Source of the DNA: Lentinus brumalis
Taxonomy: Eukaryota; Basidiomycota; Agaricomycetes; Polyporales; Polyporaceae
Assembly: GCA_001792895.1 (NCBI GenBank)
Contig: MARA01000007.1
Coordinates: forward strand, 434,001-498,000
Reading direction: 5' to 3'
DNA: 64,000 nt
Shown: piece after piece, positions 22,762-33,798 of the stretch
How positions within the stretch are numbered: position 1 is the first letter of the stretch
How the letters are laid out: every line of letters starts with the position of its first letter
The notes under the pieces: model-generated
Database searches by the model: none
What the model was told of the DNA's origin: nothing
What the model saw: only the letters and a program-made list of their open reading frames with translations
Translations under genes and position numbers: made by a program

Positions 22762-24739
22762 CTAACCTCGCTTCAGCATCGCGTGAGGTGTACAGCCTTG
22801 TAAGAATGAACGGATCAGAGAGCGTCATGAAAGAGAGAAGCGTGATAACGTACCAGCAACGCGTCCTCGTTCCAGACGGATCTCCGCCGGTGCTCTCACG
22901 GCAACCCTTCTGCACTTTCATCTAACGCACGTTATGCTCACGTCCCACATTCGAACGCGTCCTTCAAAGCTTCAAAGGGCGGAGAGCTGGCGAGCTGTTC
23001 ATCCTGCGTATAGCACGATGTCACAGCGGGGCCAAAAAAGACCACACGACACACAGGCTGCGGAAGCGGAAGGACGAGAACCTACCGACGAACACGCCTG
23101 GCCGCCGTCCTGAACGGAGCTTCGCGGCATGCGCATACCGGAATCGTCCTGATGGAATATTCAAAATGAGTCAACTGTCAGATCGGCTGCTCAAATTCAT
23201 AGCAACGTACCTGGCAGACCGGCGTACTCGCACGCACGCGCACATTCGCCGCGGGCTTCTTCAGGGTCCCTGCGTCGAGTCCGTGGACCTGGTTGCCCGG
23301 GGCCGTCGTGCGCACTCGTGCACGGATGTACCACACCGCCTTTGCTGAGTCCGCCCTCCTGCAGCCCGTTCGAGTCTCTCAAGCATCCGTGGGAGCAACG
23401 AGACGGGCTGCAAGATGCAGCACAACGAGGGACGGCCGCAGCGGACAAGTCCAACCACAGCCCCATCTTCGACTTCGCTCGGCTCGCGCGCAAGCTCCGT
23501 TCAGCCCGATGACGTCCCATCCAGGGTCCTGCAGGCTTCGGTACCTCCGACGAATCCCGCCTCCTAGAACGCACCGTCGTCAGAAGTCTCGAACGCCAGA
23601 AAGATGGCACGAAGTTCGACCGCAAGACGGAGCGCTCACCTGTGGAAACCGATGTGGACGGAGTCCTTCCCAGACTCTGAATCTTCCGGCCTTCGCATCA
23701 GCGCAAGCGGACGCTGTGCGCCATCGTGAGCAAACAGCCAAACACACCGTGACGGAGACGATGGCGATGAGTATGAGTGCTTACTTGAGTGTTGGCAGGA
23801 TCGTCTCGCGCCCCCGCACTCCCTCCTCTCGCCGTTCCTGCCATCCGGCACGTCGTCGGCATCCGAGTCCCTGGCGTTGGTGAGCTCACTGGCCGTCGTC
23901 CGCCTCCCACCTCTCGTCGTACACCATCGCTCCCTCGTCTTGCAAGCCTCAACCTCGCTCCGTGCCACTCACGCCCGGCCACGCAGTCGTCGCGCGTGCT
24001 GGCGAGGTACGTCGTCAGGACGGACGCTCCGACCGCAGACTGATAGCGTCGACGTCTCCAGCACGATCGCGGCAACGCACTCGAGCTCCTGCTCTCGCTA
24101 GACGGTACGTCCCAGTCAGTCCCGCGCTGTCAGCGTGCCATTCGAAGTGAAGTATGGCGGACTCACGACTCGGATCCACGTCTGCACTGTGCAGGAGGAC
24201 CCTCCAAGACTTCACGTTGCTGGCCGTGCAGTGCCGTACGTCCGTTCTTCGCCGATGCTGCTCGCAGCAGATTCTCTCACCTCCTTCTGCAGCACCCTGT
24301 TCTGATGAATATGCCGAGCAGACGGTGAGTCCCCGGAACGTTCAGAGCACGCTGGTACTCACCAAATGCTCGCGCAGAGCGTCAGAGCCTTCTCGTCTTG
24401 TCCGGCACGAGGGCGAAGCGGCCGGTCTCTAAACCTGAAGAGGTATGTCAGGCTCTCGAAGTGCGAGAGCGAAGGACTCACGCTGCGCTTCTGCAGACTC
24501 TCGATGCTGTGCCCGGCGGGGTGCGTTCTTCAGTGACGCCGCAGGCACGCCGGTCCTGACTTGACTTCGCAGTGCGACACGTCTAGGAAGAGTCGTGCAA
24601 GCGGCGGGTGAGTGTCTGGCAATCTCCGAAGCATTCGCAGCACTCACCAACTCCTCGCTGGCGACAGATTATAGCGACGGAACGTGAGCGTGGGTACGTC
24701 AGTCCGCCGCTCCTCCAGACCAGTCGGTAACCCACTCCA
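22762..24739 (-). CDS. Candidate gene C copy 3, intron-dense unknown protein
   Basis: On the minus strand a ladder of GT-AG segments (24435-24481, 24302-24362, 24220-24280, 24127-24166, 24040-24080, 23871-23972, 23714-23784, 23564-23639, 23289-23331, 23149-23210, 23004-23095, 22910-22941, 22797-22853) separates short pieces that join in one phase and end at a TAG at 22762. Readable pieces include LPTGLEERRTDVPTLTFRR, IESLQKRS, SDALREHL, NRVLQKE, SAVGASVLTTYLAS, RPLALMRRPED, KKPAANVRVRASTPVCQ and PPFEALKDAFECG. Between units, indels in the exons are mostly whole codons while introns differ freely. The product would be Ser/Arg-rich and is unrecognised; the 32-base intron is suspiciously short and the 5' end is not found. 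It may also be a long noncoding transcript. Confidence 0.45.
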
Positions 24740-25978
24740 CTCGACAGATTGGAGAGAAAGATATATATTGCGTGTACTGACCATTACAGGACGTACTTGG
24801 TGAAACCGTAGCGTAACATACGTATATCTGTCGACTTGGCCGCAGTCCGGGCTCGCGTGTGGGACGAGGCGTCGTCGTGAAGGAGGCAGGCGGCCGCCTC
24901 AGACTCGGGGACGGGAAGTGGCGCGTATAGAGCGCACGATGAGGGCGGCATGCGATTTCATAAGTGGCAGGAGCGCGGCGAAGGGCGCCCACGTCGTCCC
25001 GAAGATCGTTTGTCTGGCTTGAGAACTGGTCAGGCAGAGTGTCCTGGGGTGTCGTCGCTCGTGCGCGGGCGGCGGCATTGCAGTAGACTTTGCGACATGC
25101 GGCGACGCGTTGCGCTTATGGCGGGTCATCGTCCGGGTTCGAGACGTCACCTGGCAGGAAGGGCGTGCGGGCTGTTGAGAGCGAGGGTGTGGTGATGGGA
25201 GACGGCGAAGTTGCGGGATTTGTGGCCGCCGTGGACTTGTGCGGCGCCGAGGTCGAGTTTGCGACTGCGACGCGTGCGCAATGCATTTGTGCTGCTTACC
25301 TATCTTGCAGCGCGTCGAGAGCGTGTGCTGACGGTGTTGAAGAGTCGTGTGGTGGCCGGACTTGATGCGTGATGGGCGAAGCGTCACAGGGAAGGAGTCG
25401 CGCAGCAGCGCGCTGTCACGAGTTGGTTGTTTCACGGCGAGAGAGTGGATGGGTGTGGTAGTGGCGTTGTTGAGTGCTGTAAGTAGCGTATCAGCATGCA
25501 TCGTCGTGTACTAAGTAGACGAATCAATCGAGGCGGCTTACCTGGACGAACTTGTGAGGGAACGGGTATGAAGAAGGCGCGGTGCAGTGAAGACTGACGT
25601 GCGGAAGCGTCGCGGCGGCGAGCAAAGGACGCAGGAGGAAGGGCGCAACCGAGAGCGCATAGACCATCCAGGAACACGGGAGGGATGCGTGGAGGACGGA
25701 CCTGTGTGCGCGCGTATGCCATCCACACCGCACTCCGACAGCACTGTGCCCCACTCGACGACCGAGCGACTGAGGCAGGGAGAGTGCACTGCGAGCGAGC
25801 GATCGAGACGTGCGTCATCGCGGGTGGCGTCCAATCAGCCGCCGCCTCCGTCGCGCACTTGAGCGAGTTTTGCCTTGCCGCAGACGATGTCTGCGATGAT
25901 GGTGGTCGAGGGTCCAGTTGCGAATCACTCGGACTCGCCGCGGCGTCGTTGCTCGCGGCTCCAACGTCTCTGTCATCG
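24740..25978. other. Unassigned region between gene C and ARPC5 (unit 3)
   Basis: Contains the minus-strand intron-like segment 25477-25541 (GTAAGC...TTACAG). It is probably the shared promoter region, or 5' exons, of gene C and ARPC5. No gene model can be supported. Confidence 0.35.
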
Positions 25979-27059
25979 ATGCGCTCCACGTCGACGTCGA
26001 CGTCCTCGGCCTTCGTCGATGTTCGGTGCTACAGAAGTGCTGCACGTACTTAAGTAGTTCACTGTATGCGCGTAGAAAGCTTCAAAGTGTGGGGTAAGTA
26101 CTGTACTAAGTAATTGCAGCTTCAGAAATTTGTTCCTCACAACTCCGTCGATGTACGAGGGAACATGATATGGAGCAGACCGCGTCGCGTAGCTACTACA
26201 TAGCCTGTCCTCGAACTCCAAGTCGCGAGGGAACTATCCTGGTAGTAAGTATCCAGGTGGACGGCCGTGCTAGTCGCGAAGTTTGGTTAGCTTGGTTCAT
26301 CTCTGCCTTGAACTGGTTCAAACAGCGCTTCCCCATTGCACCAATCACACCTGATTATCTCGTCTTTCCGTTGCGTACTGTCTGGTACTTAACAGTTACC
26401 CCCATCTCTCGCTCGCCATGCACGCACCTCAGCAAGACAGAACTCGACCAGTACGACGAGGATGCGCTACTTGACACCGAGCTCTACGAATCCGACCCCC
26501 GGGACCCGACGCAGGCGTTGAATGACACGAAACAGAACGCAGCAGCAGTCCGGAGTTCACTTTCCAAGTACGTAGACACGCATCTTCATCGCGTGCTATA
26601 GCTTATGCTCGATGTATCTAGGAACGACTATGTAGGAGCTCTTACGCTGGTGCTGGAGAGTGCCCCATACGGTCCGAATGTCGAGGACGCGAAGGTATGT
26701 TGTCTACCCTCGGCGTAGCAGCCGGCGAACTGAATCATACTGCGCACGCGAATCTCAATATCCAGAACCTCAACCTGCAAACGCTTGTCTCGATACTGAA
26801 CAGCACGAAGGCGACGGACATCCTGGGGATCGTGAAGGCGCTGTCTACGGATGCGCAGGATACCCTGATGAAGTACCTCTACAAGGGCATGGCGCTGCCA
26901 GGGTGGGGCGATGTGAGCGGGAGTGTACTGCTGGGCTGGCATGAGAAGGTACGCCGCACCATACTCTATCTGGAATCCCTTGCTTACCCTTCGCAGTTGA
27001 CGGAGGTAGCGGGCACCGGGTGCATCGTGCGCGCCATGACAGACAGAAGAATCGTATGA
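25979..27059 (+). CDS. ARPC5: ARPC5 copy 3, Arp2/3 complex p16 subunit
   Basis: Five exons: 25979-26025, 26433-26567, 26622-26694, 26766-26948, 26997-27059; 166 residues. The C-terminal half (STKATDILGIVKALS, LMKYLYKGMALPGWG, LLGWHEK, IVRAMTDRR) is the part that packs on ARPC4 and Arp2 in known complexes. Differences from copy 2 are few: RKTELDQYDEDALLD against RNTDLDQYDEDARLD. Exon 1 begins with a Ser/Thr run coded by GTCGACGTCGACGTC-like repeats; its donor GTGCTA is weak. This copy lies next to the complete gene A and is the best candidate for the original ARPC5. Confidence 0.92.
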
Positions 27060-27328
27060 TGAATCTCAAACATTGGATGTACAATACTTGCGGTATGCTA
27101 TCGCGCACCTTCCTCGTCTCTTCCTCCCCTTCTGGAGCTTTCATGTCGTGAGCGATCGTCTACGGCCTGCGTCTCCTATCCTACACCACCCACGACCCTC
27201 GCAGTTTCGCAAGCCACGAACTCTCGGTCCGTCATATACCCTACATCGTCTCTTCAACTCGGCAGATGAACCCGAAACACGAGGTAAGCAACTCCCCGTG
27301 ACCGAGGTTTTCCTAGGTCCGGCAAATT
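27060..27328. other. ARPC5 downstream region, short form (unit 3)
   Basis: Noncoding spacer between the ARPC5 stop and the gene A promoter arm; near-identical to unit 2. Confidence 0.6.
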
Positions 27329-27601
27329 CAAGGGCTCGCACGAGGCCGCGCCGCAGCCTGCTCAAGTCCTCGCACAGCCGTTCACGCTACCTCAAGCAGC
27401 ACTCAGTGTCCCTTCCGGCCCTCGCATTGTCAATCTAGCCAATCGATCTTCACCACGTCTCCCGTTTCTGTGTGACAATGCTCCGCCGCCTAGACCTGTT
27501 CGAAGTTAATACAGTGACACGACCTTCTCTGGCGGCGTAACTCGGTAGTCGATCCGTGCGTGTTCGCAATGAGGATGTCGCCTGCCGCCTGGTGCTGAAG
27601 G

Positions 27602-27607
27602 TATATA
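27602..27607 (+). promoter_or_regulatory. TATA box of intact gene A
   Basis: TATATA, 84 bases upstream of the ATG at 27686; the same element precedes all four copies. Confidence 0.65.
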
Positions 27608-27685
27608 CTGCCCCCTGGCCTCTGCATTCCGGCTTACACCCCAACTCTCCTCTACTCTACAGCCCATTCGCACTCAGCGCTCAGG

Positions 27686-28797
27686 ATGCTGAACGCATTC
27701 AAGATCAAGCCCTTCGACCTCGAACCCATCTACGCGGAGTGGAAGGACGCACCGCGCTTCGTCGGGAACCCGAAGAAGGACCTTCCTGTCGACGACTGGC
27801 TCGCGCAGATCAAGGCGGGATGCGTCGAGCGCAAGGTCCCGCGCGAGTACTGGCACAAGGTCGCGCAGCACTACATGGCGGACAAGGCCAAGGCGCGCTT
27901 CGAGGAGCTCAAGCTCGTCATGAAGAACATGCACGGCGGCAAGTACAAGTGGTCGTGGAAGCACTTCAAGATCGCGATGCGCAACATGGGGTGTGAGTTG
28001 ATCCTCCCTCGCTTCATCATCTGCGTGATCAGCAGCGTGGACGTGGGGCTGACTGCGCACACTGGGTACAGGGGATATCGACCCGCGCAAGACAGAGGCG
28101 ATCAAAGTGGAGAGCAAGCCTTCGGGTCTCTGGTGGATCGTCGGCAGGGGCGACAAGGACGCGAAGGAACCTGTGCCTATAGCGCCCGTCGCCTCGCGGC
28201 CACCTCTGAGGTCGAGGATGACGCTTGACGTCAGCGCAACGATGAAGAATCTCCCACCCATCCCCACGCCGAAGCGATCGACCACGATGAGCTCCGTTGA
28301 CACCGTCTCTTCCCTGTCTTCATCGTCTTCCGTCACCTCTGGCATCAGCTCCTTCTTCACCTCTGCGAAGAACACGCCCGCATCGACGCCCGGCTCTTCA
28401 GTGATTGCATCTCCTGCAGCAACGCCTGGCGGCAGTACGTACTGTTCGCACACCTCGTGTCCAACGTACTCCTACTAACGTCGTGCCCATAGCTGTCACC
28501 ACCGTCTCGCAGGTCCCTACCTGGCTCGTCAACGCCTGCCAGTCGCTCGAGTTCTTGACGAACGAGCACCCGAAGGTCATGACCGCCCTCTCCGCCGTCC
28601 TCATCACCGTCGGCTCCCTCCCCGCGCTCCCCGCGATCTCCGCGGGTGCTGGCGGCGTGTTCCTCGCCAGCAGCACCGCGCACGCGATTGGCTCGCTCGC
28701 CGTCGGCCTTGGTACGCTCCTCCAGGCACAGACCGACGGCAAGCTCCAGGTCACGCACGGCGAGAACGGCCAGTCTCAAGTGCAGTCTCAGAAGTAG
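27686..28797 (+). CDS. Gene A, intact copy (unknown; N-terminal helical domain, hydrophobic C-terminus)
   Basis: Three exons: 27686-27992, 28072-28434, 28493-28797; 324 residues, phase consistent. Residues 1-115 form a compact, probably helical domain (PRFVGNPKKDLPVDDWLAQI, KAGCVERKVPREYW, KWSWKHFKIAMRNMGWDID), then a short beta-like stretch (KPSGLWWIV), a Ser/Pro-rich linker, and from about residue 232 a C-terminal block starting VPTWLVNACQSLEFL with a Gly/Ala-rich hydrophobic segment (AISAGAGGVFLASSTAHAIG). No signal peptide. The second intron has a good branch site (CTAAC). The diverged paralogue lies convergent at 29245-30720. The N-terminal pattern F-x-G-x-P...V-x-x-W-L recalls retrotransposon Gag capsids; this is inference. 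Function unknown. Confidence 0.85.
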
Positions 28798-29244
28798 ACG
28801 GCCAGGACATGTCATGACGTGATGTACGATCAGTTGGAGGTTCTTGATGAGTTGTTGAACGACTCCCCGTACTTCATCTTCATGACCACCTTGCATACGA
28901 TGGACACTACTCATTTGTACAGCAGTCATTTATCACCAATAACTTATTCTCTTGTTAGCCCGTGTGCTACTAACTGCTTCCAGTGCTGACTGATCGATAC
29001 TCTCGTACTCGTTCGTGCTTTCGCCGGGTTTCCCTTTCGTCGGACCTCATATGCTGACATCGACGTTGGCAGGTACACTGAAGATGCTACAATCCGTTTA
29101 TTATCCGTATCATGAAGAGCCATAAATACACGCATATCAGCTCCGGGCTGGTACGACCATAAAGTACAACCTGGCAACCAGAGTGGAGATCCAAAATACA
29201 TGCCTTCTCATCTCGCCTTCTTTCCTGCCGACGAAAACGACCCT
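28798..29244. other. Intergenic, shared 3' flank of convergent gene A paralogues
   Basis: No open frame of interest. Should hold the 3' untranslated regions of both genes; no clear polyadenylation signal was assigned. Confidence 0.5.
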
Positions 29245-30720
29245 CTACTGCGCAGGCGCACGACCGTGAGCCTTGTCGTGCGCGCTCTTCAACGCCCGCC
29301 CGACGACGACAGCGGCCTCCCCAACCGCTGCAATAGCGGCGGTTCCTCCGGCGCTCATCGTCCCCACCGCCACCAGTCCGGTCGCGATCGCCGTCAGGAC
29401 GTCCGGGTTGTCGTTCGCGAGGGTCGCGAGGGCTTCCGTGGCAGCGAGGAGCCACACGGGGACCTGGGCACTGATCCGGTTGAGCATCGTCTGCTCCGGC
29501 TGGGGCGGAGGAGGGCGGAGGAAGGGTAGGGCGGGGAGGGAGAAGAGGGAGCCTGAACGTGCGGGGGTTGGCCGCGCCTCCTTCTTCTCTCTCTCCTTCT
29601 TCTCTTGCTCCTTCTTCTCTTGCTCCTTCTTCTCCTTCTCTTCCTTCGCCTTTTCCTCCTTGGCCTTCTCCTTCGCCTTTTCTTCCTTGGCCTTCTCCTC
29701 CTTCGCCTTCTCCTCCTTGGCCTTCTGCTCCTTGGCCTTCTGCTCCTTCGCCTTCTCGCTGCTCTTCTCTTGGGAAGGCGCCGAAGTAAATGCGGGGAGG
29801 GAGAAAAGGGAACCTGAGCGTGCGGGGGTGGGTCGGGCCTCCTTGTCCTTGGGGAGCATTGAAGGCAACGCGGTGAAGAGGGAACCTGAGCGTGCGGGAG
29901 TGGGTCGGGCCTCCTTGTCCTTGGGGAGCATTGAGGGCAACGCGGTGAAGAGGGAGGCTGAGCGCGGGGGCGTCGGCCGCGCCTCCTTCTTCTCTTTCTC
30001 CTCCTTCGCCTTGTCGGTGGTCTTCTCCTTCTCCTTGGGGATCACCGCAGGCTGCTTGGGCGCGGTACCTGGTAGCTTCGAGGGCTTGCTCGGAGGTGGC
30101 TTGTTCGGGCTCGCGTCGGCAAGCGCCTTCTTGGACTGAGTTCCGAGCCAGCTACTGTTACCGCTCTTGGGAGCGTCGGCGGGGGCAGGGGTCGGTGAGG
30201 CAGCGGAGTCGTCCTTTCGGCCTGTCACGATCTTCCAGAGACCGGCGCCCGTGCTCTCGATGCTGACCTGACGAGTCTTCTTCTCGTCGATGTTCCCTAA
30301 GCATCACAACCACCGTCAGTACGTCGATCGAACACTCGGCATACTTAGTCCTACGAGACTAAGAGAAAATGACGATCACTCACAGCCCATGTTCAGGACG
30401 GCGACCTGGAAGTCCTTCCACGTCCACACCCACTCGTCCCCATGCAGGGCGCGCATGACCTTCTCGACTTCGGTAACGCGCCCCAGGGCCTTCTTCACCA
30501 TGAAGTGTTTCGCGACGTCCGGCCAGTGCGTCTTCGGAACGCGACGTGCGTTGCAGCCGTTTTCAACTGCGAGAAGCCATACCTCCACGCTCACGTCGTC
30601 CTTGCGCTTAGGTTTGCCTTTGAACTCGGCGACCGGGTGGTCTGGCGAGGTGGTTGCCCATGACTCGAGGGCGGCCTCCAGATCGAACGGTCGAGGTGTT
30701 CGAGTGAATGCGGAGAACAT
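29245..30720 (-). CDS. Gene A paralogue with low-complexity Lys/Glu linker
   Basis: Two exons on the minus strand, 30384-30720 and 29245-30296; 462 residues. The start at 30720 (MFSAFTRTPRPFDLE) matches the start of gene A (MLNAFKIKPFDLE); an in-frame ATG 17 codons upstream is less likely. Residues 1-115 align with gene A (VEVWLLAVENGCNARRVPK, WKDFQVAVLNMGWNID) and the intron sits at the same codon. The middle holds repeated RPTPARSGSLF modules and a pure Lys/Ala/Glu stretch (KAKEEKAKEEK), probably a long single helix. The last 80 residues match the gene A C-terminus (VPVWLLAATEALATLANDNP, then Ala/Gly/Val-rich). It lacks the third gene A exon boundary. Role unknown. Confidence 0.85.
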
Positions 30721-31554
30721 GTCGTGGTTTGAGAGTGTGGTTGGGGTGTGGTGTGGTGCGGGATGAGACAATGAACGAGCTTAAGATGGTTGCGGAAGAG
30801 GAAATAAAGGTTGCGGTGGTCGGATCGGAGATCAAAGGTGGTCGTCGGCTACGGGTTCTTCCAAAGCTGGCGGCACCTGACTTCAACAATACACGGTGGT
30901 TAGTGACGACCTCGGCACAACGCGAAGACTGCTCGACGCTCTCACCGAAGATAAAGGCTGCGCGGTTCTTCGTGGTCCGAGGTTGGAGGATGCTGCACAT
31001 CATATAGCTCTTCGGCTTCTCTTTGTTCCATGGTACAGGGCTCGGCTAAGATCTGTCGAGCCTCGTGTCATCGTTCCCCTAGAGATTAAGCAACACGTGG
31101 CGAGTAGCAGACGATGCGCTGTCCTGTTTGAAGTTCGAATATGGATGCTGCCTTCGCGCTAAAACCTACATCGAGTAAATCAGTACCCAGGAGCGATCAG
31201 ACAAGTGAGTGCGCTACCTAGACACTTGTTCGCTTGACTTGCGGATCTGCAGCTAGTTACTTAACGATTGGAAGGATACATAATAGGTGCTACGATAAAG
31301 GTCCGTTACATAGTATACAGAATCTCAGGCTACGATAGCGTTGCATAGGCATAACAAGACGAAGACTGCTCTCCATTCAGGAAGAAGTGGTCGGGGGAGA
31401 TTCCCCAATCCGGGAGGGGTAATCTTGTTCGGCACGTCGGTCAGGACCTCGTCCAGCTCCGAGACTCGTCGACCGTCGAACGCGCCACCTCGGCCGACCT
31501 GGTGGTGGTGCAGCGACGGGTCCTGGATGACGCTGGATTGCGACGCAGGATCAG
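30721..31554. other. Intergenic between gene A paralogue and NTF2-like gene
   Basis: Promoter side of the gene A paralogue and 3' side of the NTF2-like gene. No open frame with family features. Confidence 0.5.
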
Positions 31555-32037
31555 CTATTGGTCCGACGCGCAGGGATAATAGACGTACATCACGTTAAGG
31601 GAAGAGCTGACGGTGTTCGCTTGGGGTGCCCCAAACACGAAGAACTTCCCGAAGACTTCGGCGGTGAAGAATGCACCCACGGATCCCGTCTACACCGCGA
31701 GTCAGGGATAATCAGCGTCTGAGTTGAGCCGAGGAAGGGTCACCGTGACTATGAATGGACTTACACCGATAGCGCGGAGGTCCTTGTCTTCAGAGGGGAC
31801 GGACGCAATGCCATTGAACGTGACCTGGGCACCAACGTCTCCGGTAATCTCGCCCTGGATCATCTGCTTGTACTCGTCGCGGGTCGTCGGTTTCCCGTTC
31901 ACCTTGATGGACGCATCCTGGGAGATGAACGCATCGAATGCGGAGCTGAACGCATCAGCGGTCTTCGCACTGTAGAGGGCAGTTATGCGCTGCTGGACCC
32001 AGTTCGGCAGGTCAGGGAGGACGATGTTGGACGACAT
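31555..32037 (-). CDS. Small NTF2-like (SnoaL-type) protein
   Basis: Exons 31765-32037 and 31555-31689, joined in phase 0 by a 75-base GTAAGT...TAG intron; 135 residues. The start ATG at 32037 opens MSSNIVLPDLPNWVQQRI. The layout fits the cone-shaped NTF2-like fold: N-terminal helices (ALYSAKTADAFSSAFDAF), a loop with DASIKVNGKPTTRDEY and then strands ending in NVMYVYYP. Such proteins are small enzymes or ligand-binding dimers; no catalytic set can be assigned. A larger open frame upstream on the same strand is not supported by any similarity I can see. A TATA-like box lies about 127 bases upstream. Confidence 0.7.
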
Positions 32038-32161
32038 GGCTGCGCGCTGGGTGTGGATGGGAGAGCTAGGTGTTCGAAAGTTGTACAAGAGGATCTGACA
32101 ACTGAGGCGACCAGTGGGGAGTGGAAGACGGGTGAGAGGACGAATGGCAGGAGGAGCGAGC

Positions 32162-32170
32162 CTCTTATAC
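32162..32170 (-). promoter_or_regulatory. TATA-like box of the NTF2-like gene
   Basis: GTATAAGAG on the minus strand, about 127 bases upstream of the ATG at 32037. Confidence 0.45.
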
Positions 32171-33798
32171 GTGAGCTGCCGGAACATGACGAGAACGGGG
32201 GCGCGGTCGAGAGGCGGCGACCCTTGCAGATGCGCAGCCCACTGGTCAAAAGGCCGCAAGTTGCGCCCCGGTTGTCCTGGCGTGCTTACTGATTCATCAC
32301 GGTGACAGTGGTGCCTTAGGATCCGAGAGGACGACAGGCATTGACATCGCCGTGCATGAAACAGTTCCGAGTGCACTATTGTGGTGTCTGGTGCGGGCGG
32401 ATAGCCAGCCTTTGCAGCGGAGTGGGCGATGCGTGTGAAGCGGATCCGTGAAGGCAATCTTTGGCGGAACGCTGGAGCGGTATTTGACACTTCCGGTCAG
32501 GAAGACAGCGTCCTGAAATGCAGCCGGATCATGACAGTCAGTGCTGGTGGGAGCGACTGCCATAAGTGAAGTAGGCCGTTCCGGTGGGAGCCGGGTGTTA
32601 CAAAGATAGGCTTTCCTGCCAACCAATATGAAGATACGATTCGTGGACGAGAAGTTGAGAATCAAATACTAGCCACATCGCGCCCACTATGACGGTCTTA
32701 ACACGGCAGGATATCTAGCGAGGAAGCCCTTCGCCAGATCGTGTTCATGTGCCAGAGGAGCAGTACGCCGACAGCGATGGCAGCCTCCTCGCGGCCTAGA
32801 AGTGAGAGATTGCTTGAACACTTATCCGTCCGTATACCTCTAGACTGCTAGACTGCTCAACTGATACAAACACTCGAAGCTCACTCTTGGACTGGCGTCT
32901 TCTAGCAGCCGCCAGACTCGCGGCAGAAGATGGATACGGCGCTGGAAGGCGACATTTGCTGTGCATGACGGCTCTGAGGTCTCCGCTCAACATCGGACCC
33001 GGACTGCTGTCCATGTCCGCAGTACTGTCGGGATGACCTCCGGGCAGCATTGCAAGTCCAAGAATACAGCCCGGGCGCGGTGTGGCGGCCACTAATTGTA
33101 ACGTCGACTGCGTATAGCCTAGTAGTAGGAGCTCATGTAGACACGAAAGGCAGCGTCACTGGAGTCTCAGGAAAAGCGACCAGCATCGTCGAGGCAGTGA
33201 TGTACGTACCTTGAGAACGACTTCCGCACCCGCGCCCGAACCGACTATTGTGGCCGAGCAATGGGAATCGCCGATGATAAACCAGCGCAGTTGCATCCGA
33301 CGTCGGACCCGACCGCATTCAGAGCGTCGGATGGGTAGAGGCCGACCTCGATCTACACTCGCCTAGTAGGCGACAGCATCAGCAACACAAACCTCATGAC
33401 GAACTACTCACACTCGGCCCAAGACAGCTCTGTGCCTTTTTGAAACGCGCCATCGACACGTGTTGCCCTGGTATTCCGCGAATAAAGCTGCGGATACCAG
33501 CCGTCAGCAACGTTAGTGCTCAGGACAGCGAGACGTACTCTTCCTCGCACTTCATGATGAGCAGCAGAACTACTGTCGGAGTCGGCAACATGGACGACTG
33601 GGCACGGATTTGTGAGCAGCACGTCACGATCACGCGTTCAAGTCGGGACGGTCACGCCAACACTTGAGTACTGCTCGTAAATAGCGACTTCTTATTCATT
33701 CCTACAACAAGATTTCAGTGTGATCAGGACAGTTGCACTGGAAAACCGTGAGTGTTCAAAAATATCATAAGGTAAGACAGGAGTGGACTAGTACCTGT
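32171..33798. other. Intergenic, no gene seen
   Basis: About 1.6 kb with only short overlapping open frames on both strands and no recognisable motif. Confidence 0.5.

Larger units (their letters stand above)
18948..28118 (+). repeat. Tandem segmental unit 3 (9.2 kb), joined to the intact gene A
   Basis: Last copy of the array. Its right end is not truncated: gene A runs on through exons 2 and 3 to a stop at 28797, so this end probably preserves the original locus order (B, C, ARPC5, A). Gene B and ARPC5 are open, and the candidate gene C keeps its frame through more exons than in units 1 and 2. Confidence 0.9.

Noticed and set aside
1..28118. Array as a transposable element or helitron
   Set aside because: No transposase, reverse transcriptase, LTR, terminal inverted repeat or target-site duplication was seen; the content is ordinary host genes such as ARPC5.
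1..28118. Array as a simple assembly duplication of two haplotypes
   Set aside because: Units differ by kilobase-scale indels and private lesions, join seamlessly three times at the same gene A position, and continue past the window edge. It is not excluded without read data.
27674..28453. 259-codon minus-strand frame opposite gene A
   Set aside because: Shadow: the plus strand has a phase-consistent three-exon gene with a homologous paralogue next to it.
29273..30139. 288-codon plus-strand frame opposite the gene A paralogue
   Set aside because: Low-complexity Phe/Ser/Leu text that is the reverse of the Lys/Glu repeats; the minus strand matches gene A at both ends.
31702..32490. 262-codon minus-strand frame including the NTF2-like gene
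   Set aside because: The extra N-terminal 150 residues have no features and the frame runs into the intron; the spliced 135-residue model fits the fold size.
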